From Velthaea sp965214335 (GTDB lineage: Bacteria; Vulcanimicrobiota; Vulcanimicrobiia; Vulcanimicrobiales; Vulcanimicrobiaceae), in assembly GCA_965214335.1 (NCBI GenBank), contig CBDCBO010000005.1, positions 372,001 through 436,000 of the forward strand: a stretch of DNA of 64,000 nt, given 5' to 3'. This document shows, piece after piece, positions 1-8,521 of this stretch (position 1 is its first letter; each line of letters opens with the position of its first letter). The notes beneath the pieces are model-generated. The model made no database searches. It was given only the letters and a program-made list of their open reading frames with translations, and had not been told where the DNA came from. A program made the translations under genes and the position numbers.

Positions 1-740
1 CAGCGCTGCCACGTCGCTTTGAAAACCTTGCCGATTGCGGCCTTGAGTCCAAGATGCGCATCGGAGATAACGAGCTTTGTTCCGCGCAAGCCACGACGCG
101 TTAAATTGCGCAGAAACTCCGTCCAAAATGGCTCCGCTTCACTTGGTCCGACCGCAACGCCTAATATCTCGCGAACCCCGTCAGTATTGACTCCGACGGC
201 AATTATCACCGCCACGGAAACGATGCGACCAGCTTGCCGGACCTTCACATACGTAGCGTCAATCCAGAGATACGGCCAGTCGCCTTCGATGGGCCGATTG
301 AGGAACGCGCCAACGCGCTCATCGATCTCAGAACACAAACGTGAAACCTGGCTCTTGGAAATGCCTGTCATTCCCATCGCTTTAACAAGCTCGTCAACAG
401 AACGAGTAGAAACGCCTTGAATATACGCTTCCTGCACCACTGCAACGAGTGCTTTTTCGGCCGTTCGCCGTGGCTCGAGAAAGCCAGGAAAATACGCACC
501 GCGTCGTAGCTTTGGAATCTTAAGATCGATCGAGCCGGCACGCGTCTCCCAGAGCCGTTCGCGGTAACCGTTGCGGCTGTTCGTTCGCTCGTCGCTGCGC
601 TCGCCGTATTCGGCCCCGCAACGCTGCTCGATCTCGAAGTCCATCAGCCGTTGGACGATGTGACCTAAGAGCTCGCGGACGACGTCGTCTTGGGACCCCT
701 TTTCAAGGAGCTCCGCTAATGCCATACTGGCTTTGGCCAT
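1..740 (-). CDS. IS256-family transposase, partial
   Basis: This is the N-terminal portion (about 246 residues) of a mutator-type DDE transposase, truncated by the window edge. The start ATG at 740-738 is preceded by the same leader as the full copy at 6359, including a CGAAAGG ribosome-binding stretch. It contains the first catalytic Asp in the WIDATYVKV context and the second in VISDAHLG. The residue order matches the 399-residue copy further right. It catalyses cut-and-paste or copy-out transposition of the element. Confidence is high because an intact homologue lies in the same window. Confidence 0.9.
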   Translation of the reverse strand, partial: MAKASMALAELLEKGSQDDVVRELLGHIVQRLMDFEIEQRCGAEYGERSDERTNSRNGYRERLWETRAGSIDLKIPKLRRGAYFPGFLEPRRTAEKALVAVVQEAYIQGVSTRSVDELVKAMGMTGISKSQVSRLCSEIDERVGAFLNRPIEGDWPYLWIDATYVKVRQAGRIVSVAVIIAVGVNTDGVREILGVAVGPSEAEPFWTEFLRNLTRRGLRGTKLVISDAHLGLKAAIGKVFKATWQR

Positions 741-857
741 CGTGGTACCTTTCGTGAAGATTGTCTGTGCAAAAACAACCTTCGCCGAGCGCCACGGTGG
801 CCGCTTTTTACCCTACCGGACCGGCCAGCTCATACACCACGTCCTGGGACACGATCC
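1..857 (-). mobile_element. IS256-family insertion sequence, copy 1 (cut by window start)
   Basis: This is the 5' part of an IS256-family element read leftward. It matches the first part of the complete copy at 6242-7606 in inverted orientation, as far as I compared by eye. The terminal inverted repeat, ending in CACGATCC at 857, equals the left end of the other copy. The far end lies outside the window, so its target duplication cannot be checked. It sits outside the tRNA-Thr island, 140 bp upstream of the tRNA. Confidence 0.9.
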
Positions 858-997
858 AGGGGAGCGTTTCAGGACCGCGAGCACCCCGCTACCGGCTTCT
901 ACGATCCAGTACCCACCGTTCGAAAAAAGGGTCGCTTTCTAGACCGTGGAAGCCGCAACCGTTGCTGTCGACACATGGCCCGGTGGAAGCACAATAG

Positions 998-1073
998 GCC
1001 GACGTAGCTCAGTTGGTAGAGCAGCTGATTCGTAATCAGCAGGTCAGCGGTTCAAATCCGCTCGTCGGCTCCA
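998..1073 (+). tRNA. tRNA-Thr (anticodon CGU)
   Basis: A full cloverleaf can be drawn. The acceptor stem is GCCGACG/CGTCGGC, the D arm closes with GCTC/GAGC, and the anticodon stem GCTGA/TCAGC holds the loop TTCGTAA. The T arm is AGCGG/CCGCT with TTCAAAT, and CCA is encoded. The anticodon CGT (1031-1033) reads ACG, threonine. The 3' 48 bases are repeated at 24177-24224, so this gene is the attachment site of the integrated island. The gene itself stays complete because the element restores its 3' half. Confidence 0.97.
1026..1073. other. attL core of the tRNA-Thr island
   Basis: The tRNA 3' half (anticodon stem through CCA) is identical over 48 bp to 24177-24224, in direct orientation. Tyrosine integrases often recombine inside the anticodon or T arm of tRNA genes and leave such repeats. 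With a tyrosine integrase gene right next to it, this marks the left boundary of a roughly 23.2-kb element. Confidence 0.92.
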
Positions 1074-1077
1074 CGAA

Positions 1078-1102
1078 AAAGCCTGTATTTACGGGCTTTT
1101 TT
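1078..1102 (+). terminator. rho-independent terminator after tRNA-Thr
   Basis: AAAGCC (1078-1083) pairs with GGCTTT (1094-1099), followed by T residues. A similar but not identical hairpin follows the right-hand tRNA fragment at 24229-24253. So the island supplies its own terminator to the reconstituted tRNA gene. Confidence 0.7.
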
Positions 1103-1140
1103 CTTTGCCTGGCAACATCGCGAATACAGGTGTTCGATCC

Positions 1141-1169
1141 CGTACAGGCTATAATACAGGCTATGTACG
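1141..1169. repeat. Putative integrase arm-type sites, left end
   Basis: Two direct copies of TACAGGCTAT (1143 and 1155) sit just before the integrase start, with further TACAGG-type matches at about 1084 (inverted) and 1124. Related copies lie 100 bp inside the right attachment repeat at 24063-24088. Repeats at both ends next to an integrase are what arm-type binding sites look like. The function is inferred. Confidence 0.5.
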
Positions 1170-2432
1170 ATTTGGCCCCCGCCAAAGACGCCCGCTCAGC
1201 GCTCGAAAATGGAGACGATCCGGCTGCCGTTCGAGACGCGCTTAAGGCGCTGGCGGTCCTTACCAAGTCGCTCAAGCGGCGCCTCAAAACGCCCGCCCGT
1301 CGCCGAAAGGGCGAGGGAGCGCTCGTCTTCCGGGAGGACAAGAAACTCTACCAGTTCGAGGTCGAGTTGCCCCGCGCGCCGGACGGGAAGCGCCGGCGCC
1401 GCGTCGTTTACGGTAAGACCGCCGAGGAGACGCGGCGCAAGGTCGCCGATCTCAAGGCTCGCGGCGGTGGTAGCCTGCGGCCGGTCAATCCGGCTCGGAT
1501 TTCCGAGTACGTTACCACCTGGCTTGAAAAAGCGAACGGCGACTGGCGCCCAAGACGTTTGAGCACTACGTGTGGGCCTGGGACAAGGCGGCTCCCATTA
1601 TCGGGGGGATGCGACTCGATCGCTTCGATCGCAGCGGAGTCATCGGCCTCTTCGGTGCGCTTGAAGACGGCGGCTGCAGCGCCAACACGATCCGCGCCGT
1701 GAAGACGGTCATGGGGATCATCATCGCCGACGCGATCGCGGACGGACTGTACACGGCGATCAATCCGTTCACGCTCGTCAAGAAGGCGGTGCCCAAGCAC
1801 AAGGCTCAAGAGGGACGCGCGCTCTCGCCTCAGGAGTGCATGCGGTTCATCGACGCTGCGCGCGCCGACCGGCTTGAAGCGGCCTGGCTCCTGGGGCTCA
1901 CGGCCGGTTTACGCATCGGCGAGATTTTCGGGCTGCAATGGGGCGATGTGGACTTTGCAAACGCAGTTATCGCGGTCCGGCGTCAGGCGGTCGAAGTGAA
2001 GGCGTCTTGCAAATCACGGACCTCAAGACGAATGATTCGCAGCGACTCGTGCCCGTTGGAAACTTAGCCGCCGACGCCCTGCAGCGGCGGCGTGACGCTG
2101 CGTCGATGGAGTCTGAGACCTCAATATGGATTTTCCCGAGTGGCAATCCCGACATGCCGGTGAGCCCCGGAAATGCGCGCCGCCGGAGCTTTGCCAAGAT
2201 CGTCTCCGCAGCGCACATCGACGGCGGCCTGACGCCCCACGATCTATGACACACGATGAACTCGATTGCCGACGCTGCAGGAGTGACGGAGAAAGTCCGC
2301 AGCGAGCGGCTTGGACACGCCGACTCACAGATCACAAAGATGGTCTACACGCACACTATTGACGGCCAGGCGCGAGACGCTGCCATGCGGATTGATGAGA
2401 TGCTGATTCGCCCGATGGGTCCGACGGCCTAG
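1163..2432 (+). pseudogene. Tyrosine site-specific integrase, inactivated
   Basis: A phage-type tyrosine recombinase is split over three frames. The N-terminal part runs from ATG 1163 to about 1550 and ends near EYVTTWLEKANGDW. A frameshift leads into the core-binding and catalytic part, with the Arg box in LTAGLRIGEIFGLQW. A second frameshift near 2005 gives the region with LKTNDSQRLVP. The HxLRH box then reads HDL-stop-HTM at 2241-2255: CGA has become TGA at 2247-2249. After it the frame continues through ERLGHADSQITKMVYTH, which contains the Tyr nucleophile, to TAG at 2430. The gene lies directly behind tRNA-Thr, its presumed target. Three separate lesions make it non-functional unless the sequence is faulty. 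Confidence 0.88.
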
Positions 2433-2435
2433 CCT

Positions 2436-2702
2436 ATGCCGTTTTTGGTCGACGCAGCGTCCTTCGCCGTCCAAGAAATCGACGCTTTCTGGATGACCTC
2501 GATCATTGACCTCCGGGAGGCACTCATCCGTCGTGCACAGCCTGAGTCAAGACCCCCGAAGCTTTGTGTTCCTCTCGCATCCGATGAGATTCGCAAATCG
2601 AGACGAGGCCTTGGAAGATTTTCCCAAAATGATACTCGCAATCTGCTGACCTCGCCCTTGAATAGGCCGAATCGGCTTGACGGCTCGCCAAGGAAGATAT
2701 GA
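2436..2702 (+). CDS. Hypothetical small protein, 88 aa
   Basis: This open frame starts three bases after the integrase stop. It ends in an ATGA overlap with the AAA+ ATPase start at 2699, which hints at translational coupling. The protein is rich in Arg, Ser and Pro with no recognised domain. No good ribosome-binding site precedes its ATG. It may be a short first gene of the ATPase/protease operon or chance. I do not recognise it. Confidence 0.3.
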   Translation: MPFLVDAASFAVQEIDAFWMTSIIDLREALIRRAQPESRPPKLCVPLASDEIRKSRRGLGRFSQNDTRNLLTSPLNRPNRLDGSPRKI

Positions 2703-3682
2703 CGACCGCTCGGCACATTATTGCACTGCTGCAAAGCCACATCGCCGGCGATGAGGCTCGGTTTCTCAACGTCGCGACGCAACTTGCCGCGCACGAAGCG
2801 CGCCAGGGTCATGGCAGGCTCGCGCAGGAGTTGCATGACCTGATCGAGGCCGCCAAAGACCGTCCACTTCACGTGAGTCGGCGCAATATGGGGCCGGTGC
2901 CTATTGCGCAGCCCAAGGGCGAGATTTCTACGCTTTTGGCGGCGCGCTATTCCGATGTACGACTGAACGACATGGTCCTGAGCACCGCTCTAGCAGAGCG
3001 CCTTCGACGAGTTTTGCAGGAGCAACGTCAACAAGAGCGTTTGCGAGCGCGGGGGTTAGCGCCGCGCCGCAAACTTCTCCTGGTTGGGCCTCCGGGCTCC
3101 GGCAAGACAATGACAGCCGCAGCATTGGCTGGAGAGTTGAAATTACCGATCTTCACGGTTCTCTACGAAGGCCTTATCGGCAAGATGATGGGCGAAACTG
3201 CATCACGGCTCAGGCTCGTATTTGATGCGATCGCGGCTCAACGCGGCGTGTACTTCTTCGACGAGTTTGACGCCATCGGGGCGCAGCGCACCGGTCTAAA
3301 TGATGTGGGAGAGATCCGCCGGGTGCTCAACTCATTTCTTCAATTTTTGGAGAACGATGACGGCCCGAGTCTCATCGTCGCCGCGACTAACCACCCGGAA
3401 CTGCTTGATAAGGCGCTGTACCGGAGGTTCGATGATGTGATCGCATACGATCTGCCAAGTCCGGAGATCGCGCGCGGCATTGTCGAGTCTCACTTGGCAA
3501 CATATGATCTTCGCGAGATCGATTGGCCGCCAGTGCTGAAGGCTTCCGTTGGTCTTAGCCAAGCAGACATTGCGCGATCAGCTGACGAAGCGGCGAAGAT
3601 TGCGGTGCTCGGAGAAACAGATCGGATCCAATCACCGGTTCTTGTGGCTGCGCTTTCCGAACGCAAAACCGACTTTCTCTGA
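2699..3682 (+). CDS. AAA+ ATPase, partner of the adjacent subtilase
   Basis: A 327-residue ATPase of the FtsH/CDC48-like AAA+ group. An N-terminal helical part of about 120 residues precedes Walker A GPPGSGKT (130-137), Walker B VYFFDEFDAIG (about 184-194), a sensor-1-like AATNHPE and an arginine-finger-like YRRFDD. The small helical lid follows to the end. The start ATG is preceded by AAGGAAG. The S8-family protease gene begins 18 bp downstream on the same strand, so the two are one transcription unit. The ATPase probably unfolds, senses or positions substrates for the protease. AAA+/subtilase pairs recur in defence neighbourhoods, and this one sits in a defence island. The immune role is inferred. 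Confidence 0.85.
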   Translation: MTTARHIIALLQSHIAGDEARFLNVATQLAAHEARQGHGRLAQELHDLIEAAKDRPLHVSRRNMGPVPIAQPKGEISTLLAARYSDVRLNDMVLSTALAERLRRVLQEQRQQERLRARGLAPRRKLLLVGPPGSGKTMTAAALAGELKLPIFTVLYEGLIGKMMGETASRLRLVFDAIAAQRGVYFFDEFDAIGAQRTGLNDVGEIRRVLNSFLQFLENDDGPSLIVAATNHPELLDKALYRRFDDVIAYDLPSPEIARGIVESHLATYDLREIDWPPVLKASVGLSQADIARSADEAAKIAVLGETDRIQSPVLVAALSERKTDFL

Positions 3683-3700
3683 TCCCGTAGATTTTAAGGC

Positions 3701-6163
3701 ATGGCAAAAGCACCGCGCGACAGGCCACATTTGCTGCTATCTGGTCACGGAAGTACCGAACTGTACACGTCGCCGCGGCGCGGATTTTCGGGTAGGCCGC
3801 CGCTCCGAGTTCGCGCCAATCACGCACAAGAACTTGCCAGCCGGCTCAGTGCCGCGGTCGCCGGAGCGCGGCAACAGCTTTCAGACCGGAACGATGCCCT
3901 CGCAGATGGCCAGCGAGGTTTCTATCTGGAATTTGAGATGCCAGTTGCGCAGCGCGCAGCCGCCGACGCACTGGAAAATAAACCAGCAGGCATCGAGCTC
4001 GTGGCCGTACATCCTCCGCAAGTGGGCGATGCGTTCGTATCCGCGACGGTATTCGTACCTGAGGCGGCAGCCGAGTTCTTCTCGAAGAAAGTCGATGCTT
4101 ATCGGGATCAAAACACCCCAAAAGGTAAGCCGAAAAACGAGAACCTTGTTGCTCGAATCGAGAGTGTTCGCCTCGCTGCTTTGAGGTCGCTTTTTACCGA
4201 CGAGTATGCCCTTTTTCCGCAGTTGGGACTGCGCGTGTGGTGGGAAGTCTGGCTTCGCGATAATCGTGAAGATTCGTTCAAAATCGTTGCCGATCGCCTG
4301 AACATGCAAATGAAGCCCCAAGCCTTGCGCTTCCCAGAGCGCGCGGTAATGTTAGCTCTAGCCGACACCACGACGATGGGGCGCCTCATCGAAAACACGG
4401 ATGCCGTTGCCGAGCTTCGGCTCGCGAAAGATACGCCGGCTTTTTTTCTCTCGATGCAATCGACTGAGCAGGCCGAATGGTCTTCCGAATTGCTTGGGCG
4501 ATTAACGCCGCCCAGTCTCCTTGCGCCAGCGGTATGCCTTTTCGACAGCGGAGCGAACCGTGGCCATCCACTTATCGCGCCGGGATTGGACCCCTCCGAT
4601 CAGCATAGCTACGATGCCGCGTGGGGCGTTGACGACAGCGGGTGGAATGGTCACGGCACCGCGATGTCGGGAATAGCACTCTACGGTGATCTGGCCGACA
4701 GATTGACTGAAGGCGGAGCGATCCTGCTTCGGCATCGGCTCGAAACCTTCAAGCTGCTGCCGCCGTTTGGCCAAAACGATCCCCAGCTTTATGGTGCGAT
4801 CACCGAGAGCGGTGTTCTCAGGGTGGAATCTCAAGCTCCTCTCCGTCGGCGGGTGTTCTGCATGGCGGTTACAAGCGATCTTGGCCGAGGACGAGGTCGC
4901 CCCTCATCGTGGTCAGCCGCTGTAGATCAAATCTGCTATGGTGGTGGCGACCAGCGACGGCTGATGGTGCTTTCGATCGGCAATTTGCGCGACAACATCA
5001 TTGCTGCGACTTATCCGGACAGCAACGACTTGGCCGAGGCGGAGTCTCCGGCGCAAGCTTGGAACGCGATCGTAGTTGGCGCATATACCGATAAGACGAA
5101 CATCGACGATGTCAATCTTGCTGGATGGAATGCCGTCGCGCCGGCCGGGGATCTTTCACCGGCAAGCAGGACCTCCGGCGTCTGGGATCGCCAGTGGCCC
5201 ATCCGTCCCGACGTCGTGTTTGAAGGCGGCAATCTCGCGCATGATGGGACAAACCCTGCTATTCCTGTTGACGACCTGCAGCTCGTGACTACTTACCATT
5301 TGCCAAACAACAGGCTCTTTGAGAGCTTCGGTGATACAAGTGCCGCTGCAGGTCTGGCCGCAAATATGCTAGCTGGTATTATCGCTGCCCGGTCGGCGCT
5401 GTGGCCTGAGACAGTTCGCGCCCTACTCGTCCATTCTGCAGAATGGACGGCACAGATGCGGTCGTATTTTATTTCGGCAACCAATCAGACACAGAAAATG
5501 GCGATGCTCCGCCGTTATGGTTGGGGCGTCCCCGACTTGCAGCGTGCGATTCTGAGCGCCTCTAATGATGCGACATTGATGGTCGAGGACGAGGTTACGC
5601 CGTATCGCAAAGACCGGTCGGTTATCAAGACTCGCGATATGAAGCTTCACCGGCTACCTTGGCCGCGTGATGAGCTTCGTGCGATTGGCGATAAGAACGT
5701 TGAGCTTCGAATGACGCTGTCTTACTTTATTGAACCGAATCCGGGTGAGCGCGGCTGGACACGGCGCCACCGCTACGCCTCTCATTCTCTCCGTTTTGCG
5801 CTAAAGCGGTCTCTTGAGACGCTAACAGCTTTTCGCAAGCGCATAAACAAATCGGCCGTCGCCGAAGAGGAGGGCGACGCTGTTGATGCCGGCACGGGAA
5901 GCGACAACTGGGTGCTGGGTTCGATTCGTGACCGAGGATCAATTCATTCTGACATCTGGAGGGGCAGCGGAAGCGAATTGGCTGAGTGCGACGCTGTGGG
6001 GGTGTTCCCGATTAGCGGATGGTGGAAAGAGAAGCCCAGCCTTCAACGCTGGGAGCGATCAGTGCGTTATGCTCTTGTTGTCTCTATCCGCGCTCCCGAA
6101 ATTGAAGTGGACTTGTACACTGGGATCTCAAACCAACTCGATGTCATGGTGAGCGCCACCTAG
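3701..6163 (+). CDS. Subtilisin-like serine protease (S8), putative defence effector
   Basis: An 820-residue protein with no signal peptide, so probably cytosolic. The first roughly 270 residues form a family-specific domain. The subtilase domain follows, with Asp282 (CLFDSGA), His318 (WNGHGTAMSG) and Ser547 (FGDTSAAAG). The catalytic triad is therefore complete. About 250 residues after the domain are unassigned. Its partner is the AAA+ ATPase 18 bp upstream. An intracellular protease with a dedicated ATPase in a defence island suggests regulated proteolysis on infection, but the trigger and substrate are unknown. An IS256-family element lies 78 bp after its stop, so a third gene, if it existed, could have been displaced. 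Confidence 0.85.
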   Translation: MAKAPRDRPHLLLSGHGSTELYTSPRRGFSGRPPLRVRANHAQELASRLSAAVAGARQQLSDRNDALADGQRGFYLEFEMPVAQRAAADALENKPAGIELVAVHPPQVGDAFVSATVFVPEAAAEFFSKKVDAYRDQNTPKGKPKNENLVARIESVRLAALRSLFTDEYALFPQLGLRVWWEVWLRDNREDSFKIVADRLNMQMKPQALRFPERAVMLALADTTTMGRLIENTDAVAELRLAKDTPAFFLSMQSTEQAEWSSELLGRLTPPSLLAPAVCLFDSGANRGHPLIAPGLDPSDQHSYDAAWGVDDSGWNGHGTAMSGIALYGDLADRLTEGGAILLRHRLETFKLLPPFGQNDPQLYGAITESGVLRVESQAPLRRRVFCMAVTSDLGRGRGRPSSWSAAVDQICYGGGDQRRLMVLSIGNLRDNIIAATYPDSNDLAEAESPAQAWNAIVVGAYTDKTNIDDVNLAGWNAVAPAGDLSPASRTSGVWDRQWPIRPDVVFEGGNLAHDGTNPAIPVDDLQLVTTYHLPNNRLFESFGDTSAAAGLAANMLAGIIAARSALWPETVRALLVHSAEWTAQMRSYFISATNQTQKMAMLRRYGWGVPDLQRAILSASNDATLMVEDEVTPYRKDRSVIKTRDMKLHRLPWPRDELRAIGDKNVELRMTLSYFIEPNPGERGWTRRHRYASHSLRFALKRSLETLTAFRKRINKSAVAEEEGDAVDAGTGSDNWVLGSIRDRGSIHSDIWRGSGSELAECDAVGVFPISGWWKEKPSLQRWERSVRYALVVSIRAPEIEVDLYTGISNQLDVMVSAT

Positions 6164-6241
6164 GTAGCATGCTGCATGACGAGTTCCGAGTGAGCACCAA
6201 CGAGAATTTATCGGCGAAGCCGATGTCCTGCAACCACTTGC

Positions 6242-7606
6242 GGATCGTGTCCCAGGACGTGGTGTATGAGCTGGCCGGTCCGGTAGGGTAAAAAGCGGCC
6301 ACCGTGGCGCTCGGCGAAGGTTGTTTTTGCACAGACAATCTTCACGAAAGGTACCACGATGGCCAAAGCCAGTATGGCATTAGCGGAGCTCCTTGAAAAG
6401 GGGTCCCAAGACGACGTCGTCCGCGAGCTCTTAGGTCACATCGTCCAACGGCTGATGGACTTCGAGATCGAGCAGCGTTGCGGGGCCGAATACGGCGAGC
6501 GCAGCGACGAGCGAACGAACAGCCGCAACGGTTACCGCGAACGGCTCTGGGAGACGCGTGCCGGCTCGATCGATCTTAAGATTCCAAAGCTACGACGCGG
6601 TGCGTATTTTCCTGGCTTTCTCGAGCCACGGCGAACGGCCGAAAAAGCACTCGTTGCAGTGGTGCAGGAAGCGTATATTCAAGGCGTTTCTACTCGTTCT
6701 GTTGACGAGCTTGTTAAAGCGATGGGAATGACAGGCATTTCCAAGAGCCAGGTTTCACGTTTGTGTTCTGAGATCGATGAGCGCGTTGGCGCGTTCCTCA
6801 ATCGGCCCATCGAAGGCGACTGGCCGTATCTCTGGATTGACGCTACGTATGTGAAGGTCCGGCAAGCTGGTCGCATCGTTTCCGTGGCGGTGATAATTGC
6901 CGTCGGAGTCAATACTGACGGGGTTCGCGAGATATTAGGCGTTGCGGTCGGACCAAGTGAAGCGGAGCCATTTTGGACGGAGTTTCTGCGCAATTTAACG
7001 CGTCGTGGCTTGCGCGGAACAAAGCTCGTTATCTCCGATGCGCATCTTGGACTCAAGGCCGCAATCGGCAAGGTTTTCAAAGCGACGTGGCAGCGCTGTC
7101 GAGTGCATTTCATGCGCAACGCGCTTGCGTACGCCGGCAAAGGCCAACGGCAAGTCGTGCTCGCGTTGATCAACACGGTGTTCGCTCAAGAATCCGTCGC
7201 AGCAGCGCAAGAGCAATGGGCGGCGGTGACGGATCAACTACGAGCGAAGTTTCCGAAGCTGTCAGTTTATCTCGACGATGCACGTGACGACGTTCTGGCT
7301 TTTATGACGTTTCCAAAAGCCCATCGGACTCAGATCGCATCGACGAATCCGCTTGAGCGCGTCAACGCTGAAATCAAGCGACGAACGGACGTGGTCGGCA
7401 TCTTTCCCAACGAGGCCGCGATCGTGCGGCTTGTCGGCGCTCTGATGCTTGAGCAAAACGATGAGTGGCAGTTGCAACGGCGTTACATGCAGCTCGAAGG
7501 ACTCAAGACCGTAAGCGACAATCAGCTGCACCGAATCTCCGCCGTCGTTACGCGCTGACTACCCCTCCCGACCCGTTCTCGTACACCACGTCCTGGGACA
7601 CGATCC
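6242..7606 (+). mobile_element. IS256-family insertion sequence, copy 2 (complete)
   Basis: The ends are inverted repeats: GGATCGTGTCCCAGGACGTG at 6242 and its complement ending at 7606. Matching continues for about 8 more bases with one mismatch. An 8-bp direct repeat, CCACTTGC, occurs at 6234-6241 and 7605-7612, sharing two bases with the right end; this fits the 8-9 bp duplications of IS256 elements. It lies between the protease gene and drmC. The separate target duplication shows it jumped in on its own, not as part of a composite with copy 1. Confidence 0.92.
6359..7558 (+). CDS. IS256-family (mutator-type) transposase
   Basis: A 399-residue DDE transposase of normal length for the family. 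Catalytic residues are Asp in WIDATYVKV, Asp in VISDAHLG and Glu in TNPLERVNAEIKRR, with the usual C-terminal helical end. The start ATG follows CGAAAGG. The frame is intact, so the element may still be active and could mobilise the partial copy at the window start. It is unrelated to the defence genes around it. Confidence 0.95.
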   Translation: MAKASMALAELLEKGSQDDVVRELLGHIVQRLMDFEIEQRCGAEYGERSDERTNSRNGYRERLWETRAGSIDLKIPKLRRGAYFPGFLEPRRTAEKALVAVVQEAYIQGVSTRSVDELVKAMGMTGISKSQVSRLCSEIDERVGAFLNRPIEGDWPYLWIDATYVKVRQAGRIVSVAVIIAVGVNTDGVREILGVAVGPSEAEPFWTEFLRNLTRRGLRGTKLVISDAHLGLKAAIGKVFKATWQRCRVHFMRNALAYAGKGQRQVVLALINTVFAQESVAAAQEQWAAVTDQLRAKFPKLSVYLDDARDDVLAFMTFPKAHRTQIASTNPLERVNAEIKRRTDVVGIFPNEAAIVRLVGALMLEQNDEWQLQRRYMQLEGLKTVSDNQLHRISAVVTR

Positions 7607-7747
7607 ACTTGCGTCGAAAACAGATTAACTCGAATTAAGGGATAGTCGAACGAAACGTATCGCGCATACATGTCGATTACAAAGAGCCCGATTGACCTGA
7701 TCGCCGGCTTCGTCTCACTATCGGAGGCGCTACTTCTGGGACGGAAA

Positions 7748-8521
7748 TCAGAAATGTAGACAGTGCAAATGTCGATCTACCATTAGTTCGCGGAAGTGCC
7801 GGTCGATCGCGGCTGGAATGTCGCCACCGGTTATGACGACACCGAGTTCGATATTTCGGAAGTACGCCGCCGGCGTTGGATTCGCCGACGTCACGATCGC
7901 CTTATAGCAATCAATAACGAGGGTCTTTGCTTGAAGAACGGCCCGATGCGAGCCCTTCGGTGCGAGACTGCGCGGATCATAATACACGTCCGGGAGCCGT
8001 TTGCCAGGCCACGTCTTTTTCGCGAAATCTCTCGCAAAGCGATCGACAATCTGCCCAGCAGGCTTTCCGTCAGATGACGACCGCGCTACATCGAAGCAGC
8101 ACACAACTTTAAGATTTGGTTCGCGGTCCATGCGCTCGGCGAGAGACCTGAAGATCGCGTGACCGTCGTAGATGGCAAAACCTACGATTAGTATCGTGTT
8201 TTTGGCCTCATGGAATAGCTGCTCGACGACGACTGACGTGTCTCGAACCTGCGCCCACGCGTCTGGCCCGGTTACAACAAGTTCAATGCTGGCATGTGGC
8301 TTCTCGATGCGTTGGCGCTCGTCTGCAACGCTCATCAGTAAGCGCGCGATCTGCTGTGGAGTAAAATCATGTTTTGCTAACAGATCAAGGTCACTGCGTG
8401 TCGAGCCCTCGCTAAGATCTGCGCGCTGAAGAGCGGCTACACCATACGGAGGCACCACCTTTCCTTGCGAGAGCAATACTGCGAGGTGCCGCATGTCGTC
8501 GCTGTGCAGGTCCGCGAACAT
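7748..8521 (-). CDS. drmC: DISARM protein DrmC, phospholipase-D-like, catalytic His lost
   Basis: A 257-residue protein, last gene of the DISARM operon. It has the PLD fold: an N-terminal helical part, then strands around LIVGFAIYDG, the HKD region and TSANPTPAAY followed by RNIELGVVI. The HKD motif, usually H-x-K-x4-D, reads Q197-A-K199 with D204; codon CAA at 7933-7931 replaces histidine. The Lys and Asp remain. That predicts loss of nuclease or phospholipase activity. In the Bacillus system of the original DISARM study drmC was reported dispensable, so this need not abolish defence. The ATG abuts the drmB stop directly. The identification rests on motif and operon position. Confidence 0.88.
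   Translation of the reverse strand: MFADLHSDDMRHLAVLLSQGKVVPPYGVAALQRADLSEGSTRSDLDLLAKHDFTPQQIARLLMSVADERQRIEKPHASIELVVTGPDAWAQVRDTSVVVEQLFHEAKNTILIVGFAIYDGHAIFRSLAERMDREPNLKVVCCFDVARSSSDGKPAGQIVDRFARDFAKKTWPGKRLPDVYYDPRSLAPKGSHRAVLQAKTLVIDCYKAIVTSANPTPAAYFRNIELGVVITGGDIPAAIDRHFRELMVDRHLHCLHF

Noticed and set aside
1036..1341. Minus-strand protein ending SGFEPLTC over the tRNA
   Set aside because: This is the well-known false translation of a tRNA 3' end. The same occurs over the attR copy at 24187-24687.
1..7606. The two inverted IS256-family copies as ends of a composite transposon carrying tRNA, integrase and AAA+/subtilase
   Set aside because: The right copy has its own 8-bp target duplication on both sides, so it inserted alone. 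The tRNA-based repeats define a different, larger unit.
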